Shown here: positions 1 to 9,354 of the stretch, piece by piece | Numbering within the stretch: position 1 is the stretch's first letter | How the letters are laid out: every line of letters begins with the position of its first letter | Assembly (NCBI RefSeq): GCF_021631985.1 | Contig: NZ_CP070226.1 | Coordinates: 145,733 to 209,732 of the forward strand | Reading direction: 5' to 3' | DNA length: 64,000 nt | Source of the DNA: Sandaracinus amylolyticus | GTDB taxonomy: Bacteria; Myxococcota_A; Polyangia; Polyangiales; Sandaracinaceae | Notes under the pieces: generated by a model | Seen by the model: the letters and a program-made list of their open reading frames with translations, nothing else | Databases searched by the model: none | Told to the model about the DNA's origin: nothing | Program-made: the position numbers and the translations under genes

Positions 1-99
1 TCCGACACTGTGCATGGCATTGGGTCCCTCGTCGCATCGAGGGCCGCGCGAGCACTCGACATGCGCATCGCGACCACCCGCGCGAATGGAGGACAGTCG

Positions 100-807
100 A
101 TGCCATACGACCTGGCCGATGACGACGAGCAAGCGACCGTGCCGAACAGGCGGCTCGCCGCGCTGCGGCGAGAACCGTTCGCGGAGAGCGTCGGAGCGGC
201 CCTCGAGGTCGACTCATCCAGTGATGTGATCGGCCCGCCCGGAATGGTGCTCGTGACCGCCGGTGCGCGGCAGTCATGGCTCGACGTAACCGAGGTGACG
301 AATGTCGACTACGCGCAGTTCGTGCGCGATGGAGGCATGCCGCCCCTGCATTGGTGCGATACACGCCCTTCGCTTCAAAGCCTGTGGTGGCCTGTCGTTG
401 GTATCAGCCTCGTCGAAGCGTGGCAGTACGCCGAATGGGCCGGAAAGCGGCTTCCCACGCGGAGCGAATGGCTCGCGGCTGCGCGCGGCCCGGGCGGCGC
501 ACCGTTCCCGTGGGGCGGGTGGGACCCTCAGCGCTGCAACTGCCCCGAGGCTCGTTTCGGCGGCGTCTGCCGCGTCGACCGCTTCCCGCGTAGCGCTTCG
601 CCGATCGGCTGCCTCGATCTCGTGGGCAACGTGCGGGAGTGGGTCTGTAGCGAGCCCGATGATCCCCCGGTTCCACCCGGGCACGCGTGGGCGCTCGGAG
701 GCTCTTACCGGGCTGCGTGCGTGCGCGACGGTGCGATCGCCTCGTCGATCGTGCGCGCGCACTCGCGTCTTCCCGATCTAGGATTCCGCTGCGCACTCGA
801 CGCATGA
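100..807 (+). CDS. FGE/SUMF1-like domain protein
   Basis: A 235-residue protein with a formylglycine-generating-enzyme (sulfatase-modifying factor) fold. The visible signatures are the VTNVDYAQFV strand near the start of the domain, GISLVEAWQYAEWAGKRLPT, a PWGGWDP turn, LVGNVREWV and the closing ALGGSYR and LGFRCA blocks. The ATG at 100 is chosen because GGAGG lies 7-11 bases upstream; the frame is open from a GTG at 10. True FGEs oxidise a sulfatase cysteine and use a paired Cys near the last GGS block. Here only one Cys follows GGSYR (AAC), so classical FGE catalysis is doubtful. Many bacterial members of this fold act as PvdO- or EgtB-like modules or as partners of signalling proteins. No sulfatase gene is adjacent, and the DNA after it is decayed. 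Family assignment is firm; function is not. Confidence 0.85.
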   Translation: MPYDLADDDEQATVPNRRLAALRREPFAESVGAALEVDSSSDVIGPPGMVLVTAGARQSWLDVTEVTNVDYAQFVRDGGMPPLHWCDTRPSLQSLWWPVVGISLVEAWQYAEWAGKRLPTRSEWLAAARGPGGAPFPWGGWDPQRCNCPEARFGGVCRVDRFPRSASPIGCLDLVGNVREWVCSEPDDPPVPPGHAWALGGSYRAACVRDGAIASSIVRAHSRLPDLGFRCALDA

Positions 808-849
808 CGAGAAACGCAAACCTCTGTCAACCGACTGGAAGATCACGTC

Positions 850-1400
850 AGCGGGTACGCGTAAGCGACCAGTCCTGCGGAGCTGCACCGCCGCGCGTGC
901 ACCAGGGCGGTCCTCGTCGCGCAGCATCACCACCGCGCGCAGCTTGCGATCGACGCCCACGAACACGACGCTCAGGCCCCCGCTTCCCGGCGCGCTCCGC
1001 GTCGACGTCGCCGACCGCGATGCTGATGCCTCGTCGAGCAGGAGCTGGCGGCTGCCCACGACATCGCCTCGCTCGCCGCGCCGACCGCGGTGATGCCGCG
1101 GCCCGGCACCTGGGTGACGCGCCGCACCGCGCCCTTCGCGATGCGGCGGCGCTCGACGTGGCGGAGGATCGCGCGCGCGATCGGGTTCCCCTCGAGCGAT
1201 GCCTCGGCGGCTGAGGCGAGGCCCAGCGCTTCGTCGACCCGAGCCTTCGCCGATCGCGGCGGCGGCGAGCGAAGCGCCCGCGAGCGCGAGGCGCGCGTCG
1301 TGTCCGTCGGAGAACGAGAGCAGCGCGGCCACGCACGCGAGCGAGGCGCCCGACGGCGCGGTCGCCCCACGCGAGCCATCCCGCGTCGCGCCAGAGCGGC
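850..1400 (-). pseudogene. P-type ATPase remnant (heavy-metal type)
   Basis: Pieces of a P1B-type ATPase can be read on the minus strand in different frames. One frame gives EALGLASAAEASLEGNPIAR and then VPGRGI, matching the nucleotide-binding domain, where such pumps have an SE.PLA segment and a VPG.G motif. Another frame gives VVFVGVDRKLRAVVMLRDED, matching the segment before the hinge GDG motif. The phosphorylation DKTGT, the membrane helices and the C-terminus are absent. Frame changes and missing ends make it a pseudogene. It lies just downstream of the operon ending at 1434 and may once have been part of it. Confidence 0.6.
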
Positions 1401-1433
1401 AAGGGCCTGCGCGCGCGAGGATGGAGATGGAGA

Positions 1434-1802
1434 TCAGCGGTACGGCGCGAAGCGTCCGGTGCTCTCTCGCGAGGCGTTGAGGTGCTCGATCTCGCAATCG
1501 GAATAGGCATCGGCGGAGCCCTCGGGGAACTCCTCGCGCACGAAGCGCTCGATCGCTTCACGCGCCGAGCGGCCCACGTCGTCCTCGCTCGCGTCGTCCC
1601 ACAGCTCGAAGAGCGCGCGGCGGCGATCGGCGGCGGGACGTGAGGCGGCCCAGATTCGCCGGACGCGCGCGCGCAGTCGGGGCAGCGCCGCCGCGCGCTC
1701 GCGCGCGGCGTGCGCGTCGGTCAGTCGATCGCGGAGCTCCTCGGTCTCATCGAGGAACCGCAGCCGCTCCGCGGCGTTCGGATCCTGTCCCGCGGCGCGC
1801 AT
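1434..1802 (-). CDS. hypothetical charged protein
   Basis: A 122-residue, soluble, Arg/Glu/Ala-rich protein of unknown family, with no signal peptide or membrane segment. Its N-terminal half, with heptad-like Leu/Arg spacing (ERLRFLDETEELRDRL), could form a coiled coil. The ATG lies only nine bases after the stop of the upstream gene on the same strand, so the two are probably co-transcribed and translationally coupled. It is the last gene of a three-gene minus-strand operon (2972 to 1434). The coding frame keeps G/C at third positions, as in intact neighbours. Confidence 0.55.
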   Translation of the reverse strand: MRAAGQDPNAAERLRFLDETEELRDRLTDAHAARERAAALPRLRARVRRIWAASRPAADRRRALFELWDDASEDDVGRSAREAIERFVREEFPEGSADAYSDCEIEHLNASRESTGRFAPYR

Positions 1803-1811
1803 CGCCGCGCC

Positions 1812-2757
1812 CTACGCGTCGAACGTGCCACCGATTCCGAACCTGGCATCGGGCGGGTCGATGGTGGCGATCGCTCCGCCCGGCTCGGAGAGGAGCTCGG
1901 GCAGCGCGGAGGTTCCGTCGGGCGCGCGCACCTGGTTCGGATCCATCGAAATCGCGGTCAGCGGATCGATGATCGGAGCGAGCGGCTCCACGAGATCGGC
2001 GAGCGCGTCGGGGAGCTCCGGGTCGCGCCGCGGCTCGACCGCCGCGCCCGAGCCGTCGGTCTGCATTGGATCGCGGGCCCCCAGCGCGACGTGGTCGCGA
2101 TCGCCGAACTGCACCGACCCGTCGGGCCGGATGACGGCGGTGAAACCGACGCCGCGATGCACGTAGCTGCCGTCGGGCCGGCGCACGAGCTCGATCGGTG
2201 TGTGCGTGATGTGGGCCTTGTCATCGCGCGCGCGCGCGCAGCTCGGCGTCGAGCCGCTCCTCGATCGCGCGCTCGGCGCGTGCCGCGTCCGCTTCGGGCG
2301 TGCTCGGTCCGATCGACAGCAACGCGCCCGCGACGTGCTCGGGATCGAGCAACGGGAACTCGGCTGTTGCGTCCGGCGCGGTCCGCGGCGTGTCGGTCGA
2401 CGGTGCGTCCGTCGCGGACGTCGCGGCGCCGAGCGTCGTCCGCGCGTCGGTGGCGGATGAGCCCGGGTCGATCGTCGATGGCTCCCACCGCGCGGGTCGA
2501 TCCGATGAAGCCCGACGGGCACGCACGCGCCCGGACACCTCGGTCCCTGCGACGCCGTCCCGCGGGCGAGCGAGCGCGAGGTCACCCGAGCGCTCCGCGA
2601 TCGTCAGCTCGAACACGTCAACGTCCGCGCCGGCGTCTCTGCGCGGAGTCGATGGCTCGCCCCACCGAGCGCTCGGCACGACGGCCACGGCGACGACGTG
2701 CGCGCCCGCCGAGAGCACCCACGGCAAGAGGCGCGGCGCCGTCGCTCGTCTCTGCAC
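1812..2757 (-). pseudogene. TonB-like energy-transducer candidate, frameshifted
   Basis: Two overlapping minus-strand frames make one protein of about 315 residues. The N-terminus has a basic start and a single hydrophobic helix (LLPWVLSAGAHVVAVAVV), then a long Pro/Ala/Asp-rich spacer, as in TonB or other periplasm-spanning proteins. The first frame stops near 2221. The second continues with a compact domain containing IELVRRPDGSYVHRGVGF and IRPDGSVQFGD. The switch falls in an alternating GC run at about 2227-2240, a classic slippage site, so this may be a sequencing artefact in an otherwise intact gene. It is the second gene of the small operon. Function is unknown; the TonB resemblance is topological only. 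Confidence 0.5.
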
Positions 2758-2799
2758 GTCGCGACCTGAGCACGCCGCGCGCCCGATCCATTCCCCTCG

Positions 2800-2972
2800 T
2801 CACACCAGCGCGCGCACGCCGCGGCGATACACGAACGCGAGCGGGGGGCGCCACTCCCGCCGAGCACGACGCTGCGCATCGCGGGTGGCTGCGCTTCCGC
2901 GAGCACGTAGGTGCCGCGCACGGTGCGGAAGAACGCGCGCTCGCCGTCGACCTCCTCGCGATCGATGCTCAC
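2800..2972 (-). pseudogene. small hypothetical protein with C-run frameshift
   Basis: A short reading frame starts at a GTG at 2972 directly after an in-frame stop (SIDREEVDGERAFFRTVRG) and runs to VVLGGSGA. Skipping one base in a run of six C on the coding strand (about 2848-2853) lets it finish as PPLAFVYRRGVRALV and stop at 2800, giving about 57 residues. It precedes the TonB-like gene by about 40 bases on the same strand, so it is probably the first gene of that operon. No family is recognised. Confidence 0.35.
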
Positions 2973-3221
2973 GTTAGAAGCCGCGCATGCGCATGCGCAG
3001 GAACGACGGCAGCGTCGGGCCCTCGGGCACGCCCGCATCGGCGCTCGCCTCGACGACCGGCGCGACCACGCCGGGAGGCACTCTGGCCCAGAGCGCAGCC
3101 TGCTTCTTCGAGCTCATCAGGCGCGGTTGTTCGCGCGCGCATCACGAGCCGAGCACCGCGGCGCGCGTCGTACGCTGCGGCCAGTTCGGCGGGCACGCTT
3201 CTCACCGCAACGACCGCGGCG

Positions 3222-4253
3222 TCAGCGCATCTGGTTGCGCCAGAGGAGACGGTAGAGGTACGCGCGGTCGAGCTCGGCGCTGCGCGCGGCGGCGGTGATG
3301 TTGCCGCCGTGCTTCGCGATCAGGCACTCAAGATAACGTACCTCGAACTCGCGCAGCCATTCGTCGCGCTGCTTCCGATAGGGGCGATCGGGATCGATCT
3401 CGAGCGGGGCGCGGGCGGCCGTCGATTCGGTATCGCGCTCCGATCGCGCACCGGCGCCGAGAGGCGCGGCCTCGTTCAGCGTGACGCAGCGCTCGAGGTA
3501 GTTGCGCAGCTCGCGGACATTGCCCGGCCATTCGTATCGCTGGAGGCTTTCCAGGAATTGCCGCGATTGAATGAACGCGGGCACCACGCCGTGACGCGAG
3601 GAGAGCAGATGCTCCACCAGGATCGGGATGTCCTCGAGACGCTCCCGCAGCGGCGGAAGCTGAATCTCCACCACTGCGAGCCGGTAATAGAGGTCGGCGC
3701 GGAATCGTCGAGCCGCAACCTCGTCGCGGAGATCGCGATTCGTCGCCGCGATGACGCGAACGTTGAAGGGCAGGTACGCGTGCGCCCCAACTCGCTTCAC
3801 GCGGCGACTCTCGAGCACGCGCAAGAGCTTCGGCTGGAGGTCGATCGGAAGCTCGCCGACCTCGTCGAGGAACAACGTGCCTCCGTTGGCGGCCTCGAGC
3901 GCTCCGATGCGCTGAGCGCCCGCGCCGGTGAACGCTCCGCGCTCGTGCCCGAACAGCTCGCTCTCGAGGAGAGTCGACGGAATCGCACTGCAGTCCACCA
4001 CCACGAACGGTCCTTCCGAGCGCGCACCGCGCTCGTGGATGGACTCCACGGCGGCTTCCTTCCCCGTTCCAGTCTCGCCGGTCAGAAGAATTGTTGCGTC
4101 GGACGGTGCAGCACGCTCGAGCCGCGCGAAAACGCGCTGCATGACTTCCGAGGTTCCGACGAGCGTTCCGAAGGAGTTCACGCTCGAGCGCGGCTCGAGG
4201 TCACCCGGGGATTCGGAGTCGATCGTGTATGAACTATTCTCGACGTACTGCAC
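3222..4253 (-). CDS. sigma-54-dependent transcriptional activator
   Basis: A 343-residue enhancer-binding protein. The AAA+ domain spans about residues 30-260, with Walker A GETGTGKE (59-66), the sigma-54 contact loop GAFTGA (106-111), Walker B TLFLDE (126-131) and the [10 protein letters not shown] arginine-finger region. A C-terminal Fis-type helix-turn-helix ([20 protein letters not shown]) ends the protein. It activates RNA polymerase-sigma-54 by ATP hydrolysis. Myxobacterial members usually carry an N-terminal FHA, GAF or receiver domain. Here only about 30 undefined residues precede the AAA+ domain, so there is no obvious sensory module and control may be by synthesis or by a partner. 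The start is a GTG at 4253; no convincing upstream extension was found. Its targets are unknown and no clear -24/-12 promoter was seen nearby. Confidence 0.93.
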   Translation of the reverse strand: MQYVENSSYTIDSESPGDLEPRSSVNSFGTLVGTSEVMQRVFARLERAAPSDATILLTGETGTGKEAAVESIHERGARSEGPFVVVDCSAIPSTLLESELFGHERGAFTGAGAQRIGALEAANGGTLFLDEVGELPIDLQPKLLRVLESRRVKRVGAHAYLPFNVRVIAATNRDLRDEVAARRFRADLYYRLAVVEIQLPPLRERLEDIPILVEHLLSSRHGVVPAFIQSRQFLESLQRYEWPGNVRELRNYLERCVTLNEAAPLGAGARSERDTESTAARAPLEIDPDRPYRKQRDEWLREFEVRYLECLIAKHGGNITAAARSAELDRAYLYRLLWRNQMR

Positions 4254-4348
4254 GAGGCCCTACTATCCTCGGTAACTTTGGAATGAGGATAGAACGAGTC
4301 GAAAGAATGTTCCGGCGACAGTGCGCATGCCGCGTCGGACGGAACGGG

Positions 4349-4660
4349 TCAGTCAACCCGTCGCCGCGCACCAGCTCGACGCCCGCGGGAGCACCTGCGT
4401 CGCACGCTCGGGCGATCGCACCAGCGCACGCCCGCGCCGCGCATCGCGAGCGCGCGCACCTCGCCGCCGACGATGCCCGTTGCGCCGAGCACCAGCACGC
4501 TCACGCTGCACCCACGGCGATGGTGCGGAGCCCGTCCGCGAACCGTTCGTACTCGGGCTGCCATCACCAGCGCAGCAGCACCTTCACCGGCCACGGCACG
4601 ACCGCGTCGACCATCTCGCGGTCGCGCGACGTCGGGGAACGCGACCCAGGGCAGGGCGAG
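4349..4660 (-). pseudogene. NAD(P)-binding Rossmann protein remnant
   Basis: On the minus strand a GTG overlapping a TGA stop begins VSVLVLGATGIVGGEV, an N-terminal dinucleotide-binding motif of SDR/NmrA-type proteins. The upstream frame ends with REMVDAVVPWPVKVLLRW and YERFADGLRTIAVGAA, the tail of a preceding gene. The Rossmann frame is lost within about 50 residues and no catalytic part remains. This is a two-gene remnant with overlapping stop and start codons. Confidence 0.45.
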
Positions 4661-4709
4661 CGCGAGATCGGCCTCGAGCGCGCGGCGCGTCGAGATCAAC
4701 ACGTCCACG

Positions 4710-5265
4710 TGGAACCGCCCTGAGCACCACCAGATGTGTCCGGGTGGCTGTCGACGACGAGCTCACGGTGCGAGGGGAAGCCCCGTGATGCAGGAGCCCT
4801 CGCGGCGGAAGTCGATCACGCGAGCGCGCGCGGCGCTTCGACGAACGCGCCGAATCCGCGCGCGCCGAGCTTCTTCTGGTACTCGGCCTCGATCGCGCGG
4901 TTGATCGGCGAGGAGCTCGGGCGGGATCGAGCTCGAGCAGGAAGCGGTCGGACCCGACGGCACGTGCGCGACGCGCTCGATCTCGCGGAGCTGCCGCGCG
5001 CGAGCGCGTCCCGATCTCGACATCGGAGCATTCTGCAGAACGGTCGGGGGGTCGCTCTGCGCAGCGCTCGAGGTCGGCGCCGCAGCACGCCGACGAGCGC
5101 GAGGCTCCGGCGGTGCGCTATGGGCGCGGTCACCCAGAGCGCTGCGCTCACGATGCGCGCCAGCTCGAAGGGACGCCGCAGCAGCACCGCCGCCGCAGCA
5201 CCGACGCTACCCTGCGCGGGGTGGGATACGCCTCCGGTGCGGGAGGTCGTGTACACTGCCAATCA
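4710..5265. other. gene-poor decayed stretch
   Basis: No complete gene was found here. A minus-strand frame ending at 4816 contains INRAIEAEYQKKLGARGFGAF, which looks like the C-terminus of a former soluble protein. Neighbouring frames hold only Arg/Ala/Ser-rich shadow translations. I see no transposase signature or RNA gene. Confidence 0.3.
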
Positions 5266-6711
5266 TCAGGGCGACGCAACGAGCGTTGGACGCAGGCGGT
5301 CCAAGTCCGACGGATCGCCATCCCCGACCTGCCCGTGACTATTGCTGCCCCAGCACCAAGCCTCGCGAGCGTCGGTCACGGCGCAAACGTGCCACTGGCT
5401 GATGTCAATTTGTAGAACATCAATGAGTTCCGCCCGGACCGGCATTGCCGAGGACGTGTTACCGCCGTCACCGAGCTGCCCTTCGGACCCCGCGCCGACG
5501 CACGAGAGTGTACCGTCTAGAGCCGCGACGCAGGTCGTCGAGTAGCCCAGTGCAAAAGCGCGCGCCGGCACGGTGAACCGGTTTGCGATGACCGGCCGTA
5601 GAGCGCTCTCGCCTCTGCGATCGTTCCCGAGCTGCCCGAGGTGGTTACCGCCCCAGCAGAGAAGCTCCGCGCCGGCGCCGCTGCGAAGCGCACAGGTGTG
5701 CGTACCTCCGCAGGCAATCGCCGTCACGCCGTCGAGCACGCCTGTCCCAGGAGAAGCGCTCAGCACTGGTGATGCCGGCGCCCACGCCGCGCTGCCGTTC
5801 CCGAGCTGGCCATCTCTGCCATACCCCCAACACCATACCGAGCCGTCGGCACGGAGTGCACATGCGTGGTTGTACCCGGCCGCGATAGCCACCGCGTCAG
5901 CCATTCCCGGCACCTCGATTGGCGCCTCGTGCGAGGCCCCGTCAGGAGCGAAGCCGAGCTCGCCGTTGAAATTAGCTCCCCAGCACCAGACTCGGGCAGA
6001 GTCCGCTTCCAGCGCGCAAGTGTAGTTCCCCTTCGCGGCGATAGCGGATATTCCAGAAAACGCTGTGGCGTCGCGATGCAAGACCGGCATCGCCACAGGC
6101 GAGAGAGCCTCCGGCCCGGACATCCCGTTCCCGAGCTCGCCGTACTCTGACGATCCCCAACACCACACGGAACTGTCGTTGCGCAGGGCGCAGGTGTGCT
6201 TGTAGCCACCAGCGAGCAGCACCGCGCCCTCCAGAACCGTGCCACCCGACACGCGAACTTCTAGGGGCGTCGCCGAACGGAGCCCCGACCTCCCGTTCCC
6301 GAGTTGCCCTCGTGCGTTGTCGCCCCAGCATACGACCGTCGCGTCCCTACGTAGCGCGCACGAGTGCTCGCGTCCTACCACGACCTGGATGGGATCGGCG
6401 CATTGCCCATCTCTGCACCGCATCCAACTGCAGTGGTCCCCACACGAAGAGCAATGCTCGCGCGTCCCCAGGTCGCACCCACTGCCGCCGCCGTCCGGTG
6501 AACCCGCGTCCCTGCGGCCGGCATCACCGCCGTCTGCGACCCTACCGGCGTCCACGCCAACGCTGCCCCCGTCTTCGCGATCGAATTCGCCACCGTCAGG
6601 CCCGGCCTCGCGTGTGTGGCGCGGGTGAGAAAGGAAGCAACCGCCGGTGCTGGCGAGCGTGATCGCTGCCATCGCGATGAACGCGAGTTCTCGCGGTCTT
6701 TGATCTTGCAC
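5266..6711 (-). CDS. RCC1-repeat lipoprotein
   Basis: About 481 residues. The N-terminus has a hydrophobic stretch ending in the lipobox ASTGGC, so it should be an exported lipoprotein. A low-complexity Asp/Gly linker and a small Cys cluster (CSSCGDHCSWMRCRDGQC) follow. The rest consists of at least six RCC1-type repeats with the signature CALR...VWCWG...GQLGNG. These form a beta-propeller, and the regular Trp-Cys-Trp-Gly cores are typical of myxobacterial extracellular RCC1 proteins. The GTG at 6711 gives a normal-length signal peptide; a TTG at 6762 is also possible. The ligand is unknown; RCC1 folds bind proteins, and BLIP-II is an extracellular example. A 19-base motif about 165 bases upstream is repeated upstream of the kinase gene. 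Confidence 0.85.
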   Translation of the reverse strand: MQDQRPRELAFIAMAAITLASTGGCFLSHPRHTREAGPDGGEFDREDGGSVGVDAGRVADGGDAGRRDAGSPDGGGSGCDLGTREHCSSCGDHCSWMRCRDGQCADPIQVVVGREHSCALRRDATVVCWGDNARGQLGNGRSGLRSATPLEVRVSGGTVLEGAVLLAGGYKHTCALRNDSSVWCWGSSEYGELGNGMSGPEALSPVAMPVLHRDATAFSGISAIAAKGNYTCALEADSARVWCWGANFNGELGFAPDGASHEAPIEVPGMADAVAIAAGYNHACALRADGSVWCWGYGRDGQLGNGSAAWAPASPVLSASPGTGVLDGVTAIACGGTHTCALRSGAGAELLCWGGNHLGQLGNDRRGESALRPVIANRFTVPARAFALGYSTTCVAALDGTLSCVGAGSEGQLGDGGNTSSAMPVRAELIDVLQIDISQWHVCAVTDAREAWCWGSNSHGQVGDGDPSDLDRLRPTLVASP

Positions 6712-6876
6712 TTTCTGGTCGTTCGTCGGCACACGGTGCCCCGCGAGCGAAGCGCGTGCCAAAGGTCCGACGCGCGAACAATTGGGGCCATGACCACGTA
6801 ACTCGGCGGACCGAGTTCAATCCGTGGTCCGAATACGACCGTGGTTGCCTGCGAGTGGGTTTCGCGTTCAGCAACC

Positions 6877-6895
6877 GTGTTGTCTGTGCATCAAC
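6877..6895. promoter_or_regulatory. shared upstream motif, copy 1
   Basis: The 19-mer GTGTTGTCTGTGCATCAAC recurs with one mismatch at 13702-13720. This copy sits in a 7-base inverted repeat (CGTGTTG, 9-base loop, CAACACG; 6876-6898). Both copies lie upstream of minus-strand genes. It could be an operator or a transcript hairpin. The remaining sequence between 6712 and 7012 shows no gene. Confidence 0.35.
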
Positions 6896-7012
6896 ACGCA
6901 GAGCAGCCATGTCGGCCCTGCTCTCGATCGGCGTCCTCGTCGCACTGCGCCTCGCAGGTAGCCGGCACCGATCACAGAGCGCCTCGAGGCGCCCACACAT
7001 ATCCGCGCTGGT

Positions 7013-7058
7013 GGTTCCGGAAAATCTGAGCTGAATCGTTCCGGAAAATCTGAGCTCC
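7013..7058 (+). repeat. IS21-type terminal repeats
   Basis: Two direct copies of TTCCGGAAAATCTGAGCT, about 24 bases apart, lie just upstream of the transposase. IS21-family elements carry such multiple terminal repeats as transposase-binding sites. This marks the left end of the element. Confidence 0.6.
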
Positions 7059-7106
7059 CTCGGAGGAGGGAGCGCGGATGAGGCTGCTGGTGATGGCGAT
7101 GGCGCC

Positions 7107-8657
7107 ATGCTGTTCGGGACGGTGGCGGTGAGTGGAGCCGACGGGCGCGGCGCGGGGGACATGCTTCCCCTGCTCAAGCGCCATGAGATTCAGGTCTTGC
7201 TCTCGGTCGGCATCCCGCTTGAGGTCATCGAGGAGCGGACCGGCGCGTCGATCGCGACGATCAAGCGCATCCGCGACGAGGCGCCGGTCGAGCACGTCGA
7301 CGATCGCGCCGAGCATCGCAAGCGCGGCATCGGCCGACCGTCGAAGACCGCACCGTTCGCCGACGACGTGCGCGCATGGCTGGAAGAAGAGCCGGAGCTG
7401 CCGACGCAGGAGCTGCTGCGACGCGCGCTCGACAAGGGCTACGACGGCGGCAAGAGCGCGTTCTACGCGCTGGTCGCTGCATCTCGTCCCGCGCGCACTG
7501 CGCCCGTCGTTCGGTTCGAAGGACTGCCCGGCGAGCTCTCGCAGCACGACTTCGGACACGTCGACGTGCGCTTCGTCGATGGCACGAAGAAGCGCGTTCA
7601 CTTCTTCGCATCGCGCCTCAAGTACTCGCGCTTCGTCGCGGTGACGCTCGTGCCGAACGAGCGCGTCGAGACGCTGGTGCGCACGCTCGTCCGGCACTTC
7701 AACGAGTTCGGCCGCGTGCCGCTGCTCGCGGTGTTCGATCGACCGCGCACGATCGTGAGCAAGAGCGGACCTGGTCGCGAGGTAGAGCAGTTCAACACGA
7801 CGTTCGCCGAAGTGATGCTCGAGCTCGGCGTCGGCGCGGAGATGTGCGCGCCGCGCAGCGGCAATCAGAAGGGCTCGGTCGAGCAGCTGGTGAAGTGGGT
7901 CAAGAGCTCGTTCTTCAAGTGGCGCAAGTTCGCGGACGAGCGCGACCTCGAAGCACAGCTCGCGGCGTGGGTGCGTCAGGTGAACTTCGAGACGCCGAGT
8001 CGCGCGACGTCGGAGATTCCGGAAGCGCGCCGTCAGAAGGAGCTGCCGCGTCTACGCCCGGTGCGCCTGACTCCCGAAACGCTGGCGCTGCGCGTGCCGG
8101 TGTTCGTCGGTCCGACCGCCGAAGTGATGTTCGAAGGACGCGCGTACTCGATGCCGCCGCAGGCCGCGAACGTGCCCGGCACTGCGTTCGTCTACGAAGA
8201 TCGACTGCGCATCGTTGCGGGTCGCTACGAGGCCGAGCACGTGCGCGGCAAGCCCGGCGATCCGCCCGCGTCGCTGCCGCAGCATCGCGCCGACAAGCTC
8301 GCGGCGGTGCACGGCGCGCGAGCGCGCCTCTACGAGATGCGCGAGCAGCTCTTGCGCCTCGGCCCGGATGCGCTCGCGCTGCTCACTGCGCTCACGCACC
8401 GCGCACCGACGCGCTCTGCCGAGCACGTCGAGCGGCTCTACGCGCTGTACGAGGAGCACGACGACGACGCGATGCGCGCCGCGATCTCGCGTGCCGTCGT
8501 ACGAGGCACGCTGACCGTCAGCGCCGTGCGCGAGGCACTATCGTCGAGCGACCCGAGCGAAGGTCGAGCGCGAGCTCGACCGCACGCGCGAGGCGCAACC
8601 GCGCGCACCACTGTTACCGCGCACGCTGGATGCGGGACGATCGCTCACGCTGGGTGA
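7107..8657 (+). CDS. istA: IS21 family transposase IstA
   Basis: A 516-residue transposase. An N-terminal helix-turn-helix (IQVLLSVGIPLEVIEERTGA, about 30-65) is followed by an integrase-type DDE core: the first Asp in QHDFGHVDVRF, the second in AVFDRPRTIV and the Glu in NQKGSVEQLVKW. The C-terminal Mu-like beta-barrel region includes FEGRAYSMPP. IstA cuts and joins the ends of IS21 elements with the ATPase IstB. No istB follows. After the stop come 40-bp tandem repeats and then an unrelated minus-strand gene, so the element is probably unable to move alone. The last 30 or so residues are Arg/Ala/Thr-rich and unlike normal IstA, suggesting the natural C-terminus was replaced at a deletion joint. 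Confidence 0.85.
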   Translation: MLFGTVAVSGADGRGAGDMLPLLKRHEIQVLLSVGIPLEVIEERTGASIATIKRIRDEAPVEHVDDRAEHRKRGIGRPSKTAPFADDVRAWLEEEPELPTQELLRRALDKGYDGGKSAFYALVAASRPARTAPVVRFEGLPGELSQHDFGHVDVRFVDGTKKRVHFFASRLKYSRFVAVTLVPNERVETLVRTLVRHFNEFGRVPLLAVFDRPRTIVSKSGPGREVEQFNTTFAEVMLELGVGAEMCAPRSGNQKGSVEQLVKWVKSSFFKWRKFADERDLEAQLAAWVRQVNFETPSRATSEIPEARRQKELPRLRPVRLTPETLALRVPVFVGPTAEVMFEGRAYSMPPQAANVPGTAFVYEDRLRIVAGRYEAEHVRGKPGDPPASLPQHRADKLAAVHGARARLYEMREQLLRLGPDALALLTALTHRAPTRSAEHVERLYALYEEHDDDAMRAAISRAVVRGTLTVSAVREALSSSDPSEGRARARPHARGATARTTVTAHAGCGTIAHAG

Positions 8658-8790
8658 TGGCCATCGGCGACCGTGACCGCTGCCCGTCACGCCGACGATG
8701 GGCATCACGAGCGTGAGCGACGCCAATCGCGCCGACGATGGGCATCACGAGCGTGAGCGACGGCCCTCACGTCGACGATGGGCATCGTCG
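8656..8790. repeat. 40-bp tandem repeats with an inverted partner
   Basis: Units beginning GATGGGCATCACGAGCGTGA start at 8697, 8737 and (partly) 8777, and a diverged unit starts at 8656. An inverted, diverged copy of the same core (CGCTCACGCTGGGTGATGG) lies just before at about 8641-8660. The block sits at the broken right side of the IS21 element and may be its right-end repeats or an independent repeat family. Confidence 0.55.
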
Positions 8791-8851
8791 ACGCGAGGGA
8801 GCACCGGTATCGTCGTGTGCGTGCGTCGACCTATCACGGCGAACGATCTCG

Positions 8852-9301
8852 CTAGGTCCGCGGCTTTTTATTCTTCGCTTTGCCGGCCGGCCGCTTCGCG
8901 GGCTTCTTCGCCGCGTCCATCGTTGCCGTTGTGCGCTTGAGCTTGCTCGGCTTTGCCTGCGGCCCGGCGAGCGCGGCAGTGTGGGCTCTCTTGGTCCATG
9001 CGGCGAGGCACACGGGATCGTCATGAAATGTCGGAGGGACGAGAATCCAGTGGGCCATTGTCCGTTCGCCTGCAGTCCAGGGGACGGCCCCAGGGGTCGC
9101 CAAAAGCTCCTCGTAGTGAGCTCGATCGGGCAACTTCAGACCGATCCGGCCCGCTTTCCAGATGAGACCGTAGATCTCATCTCCTGCGAAGAAGCCATCG
9201 CAGCCGAACATCCGCCTCTGGGCGACCTTCGGGAGCGGAATAGAGGCGTCTTCAAGGAGACTGCGGAGCGCTTCGAGGTCAGCGTATTTCGGGGTTGACA
9301 T
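8852..9301 (-). CDS. TfoX/Sxy N-terminal domain protein
   Basis: A 149-residue cytosolic protein with the TfoX N-terminal fold: YADLEALRSLLEDA, then RRMFGCDGFFAGDEIYGLIW, then GRIGLKLPD. Such small single-domain proteins are widespread and mostly uncharacterised; the competence regulator Sxy/TfoX has this domain plus a second one that is absent here. The C-terminal 25 residues are a Lys/Ala/Pro-rich tail (AAKKPAKRPAGKAKNKK), which suggests nucleic-acid contact. The ATG at 9301 is chosen because the conserved domain begins directly after it. It lies 53 bases downstream of the WYL regulator on the same strand and may belong to the VOC-WYL transcript. Confidence 0.8.
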   Translation of the reverse strand: MSTPKYADLEALRSLLEDASIPLPKVAQRRMFGCDGFFAGDEIYGLIWKAGRIGLKLPDRAHYEELLATPGAVPWTAGERTMAHWILVPPTFHDDPVCLAAWTKRAHTAALAGPQAKPSKLKRTTATMDAAKKPAKRPAGKAKNKKPRT

Positions 9302-9354
9302 GGCTCGCCACTTCGTTTCTTGCGCGTGCGCGCGATGGAGTCTCGCGCTCATTA

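Noticed and set aside
1710..4232. 840-residue plus-strand frame
   Set aside because: Antisense to the sigma-54 activator and the small operon; low-complexity and no domain.
8656..8790. CRISPR array
   Set aside because: Only three units, tandem without spacers, next to an IS21 element.
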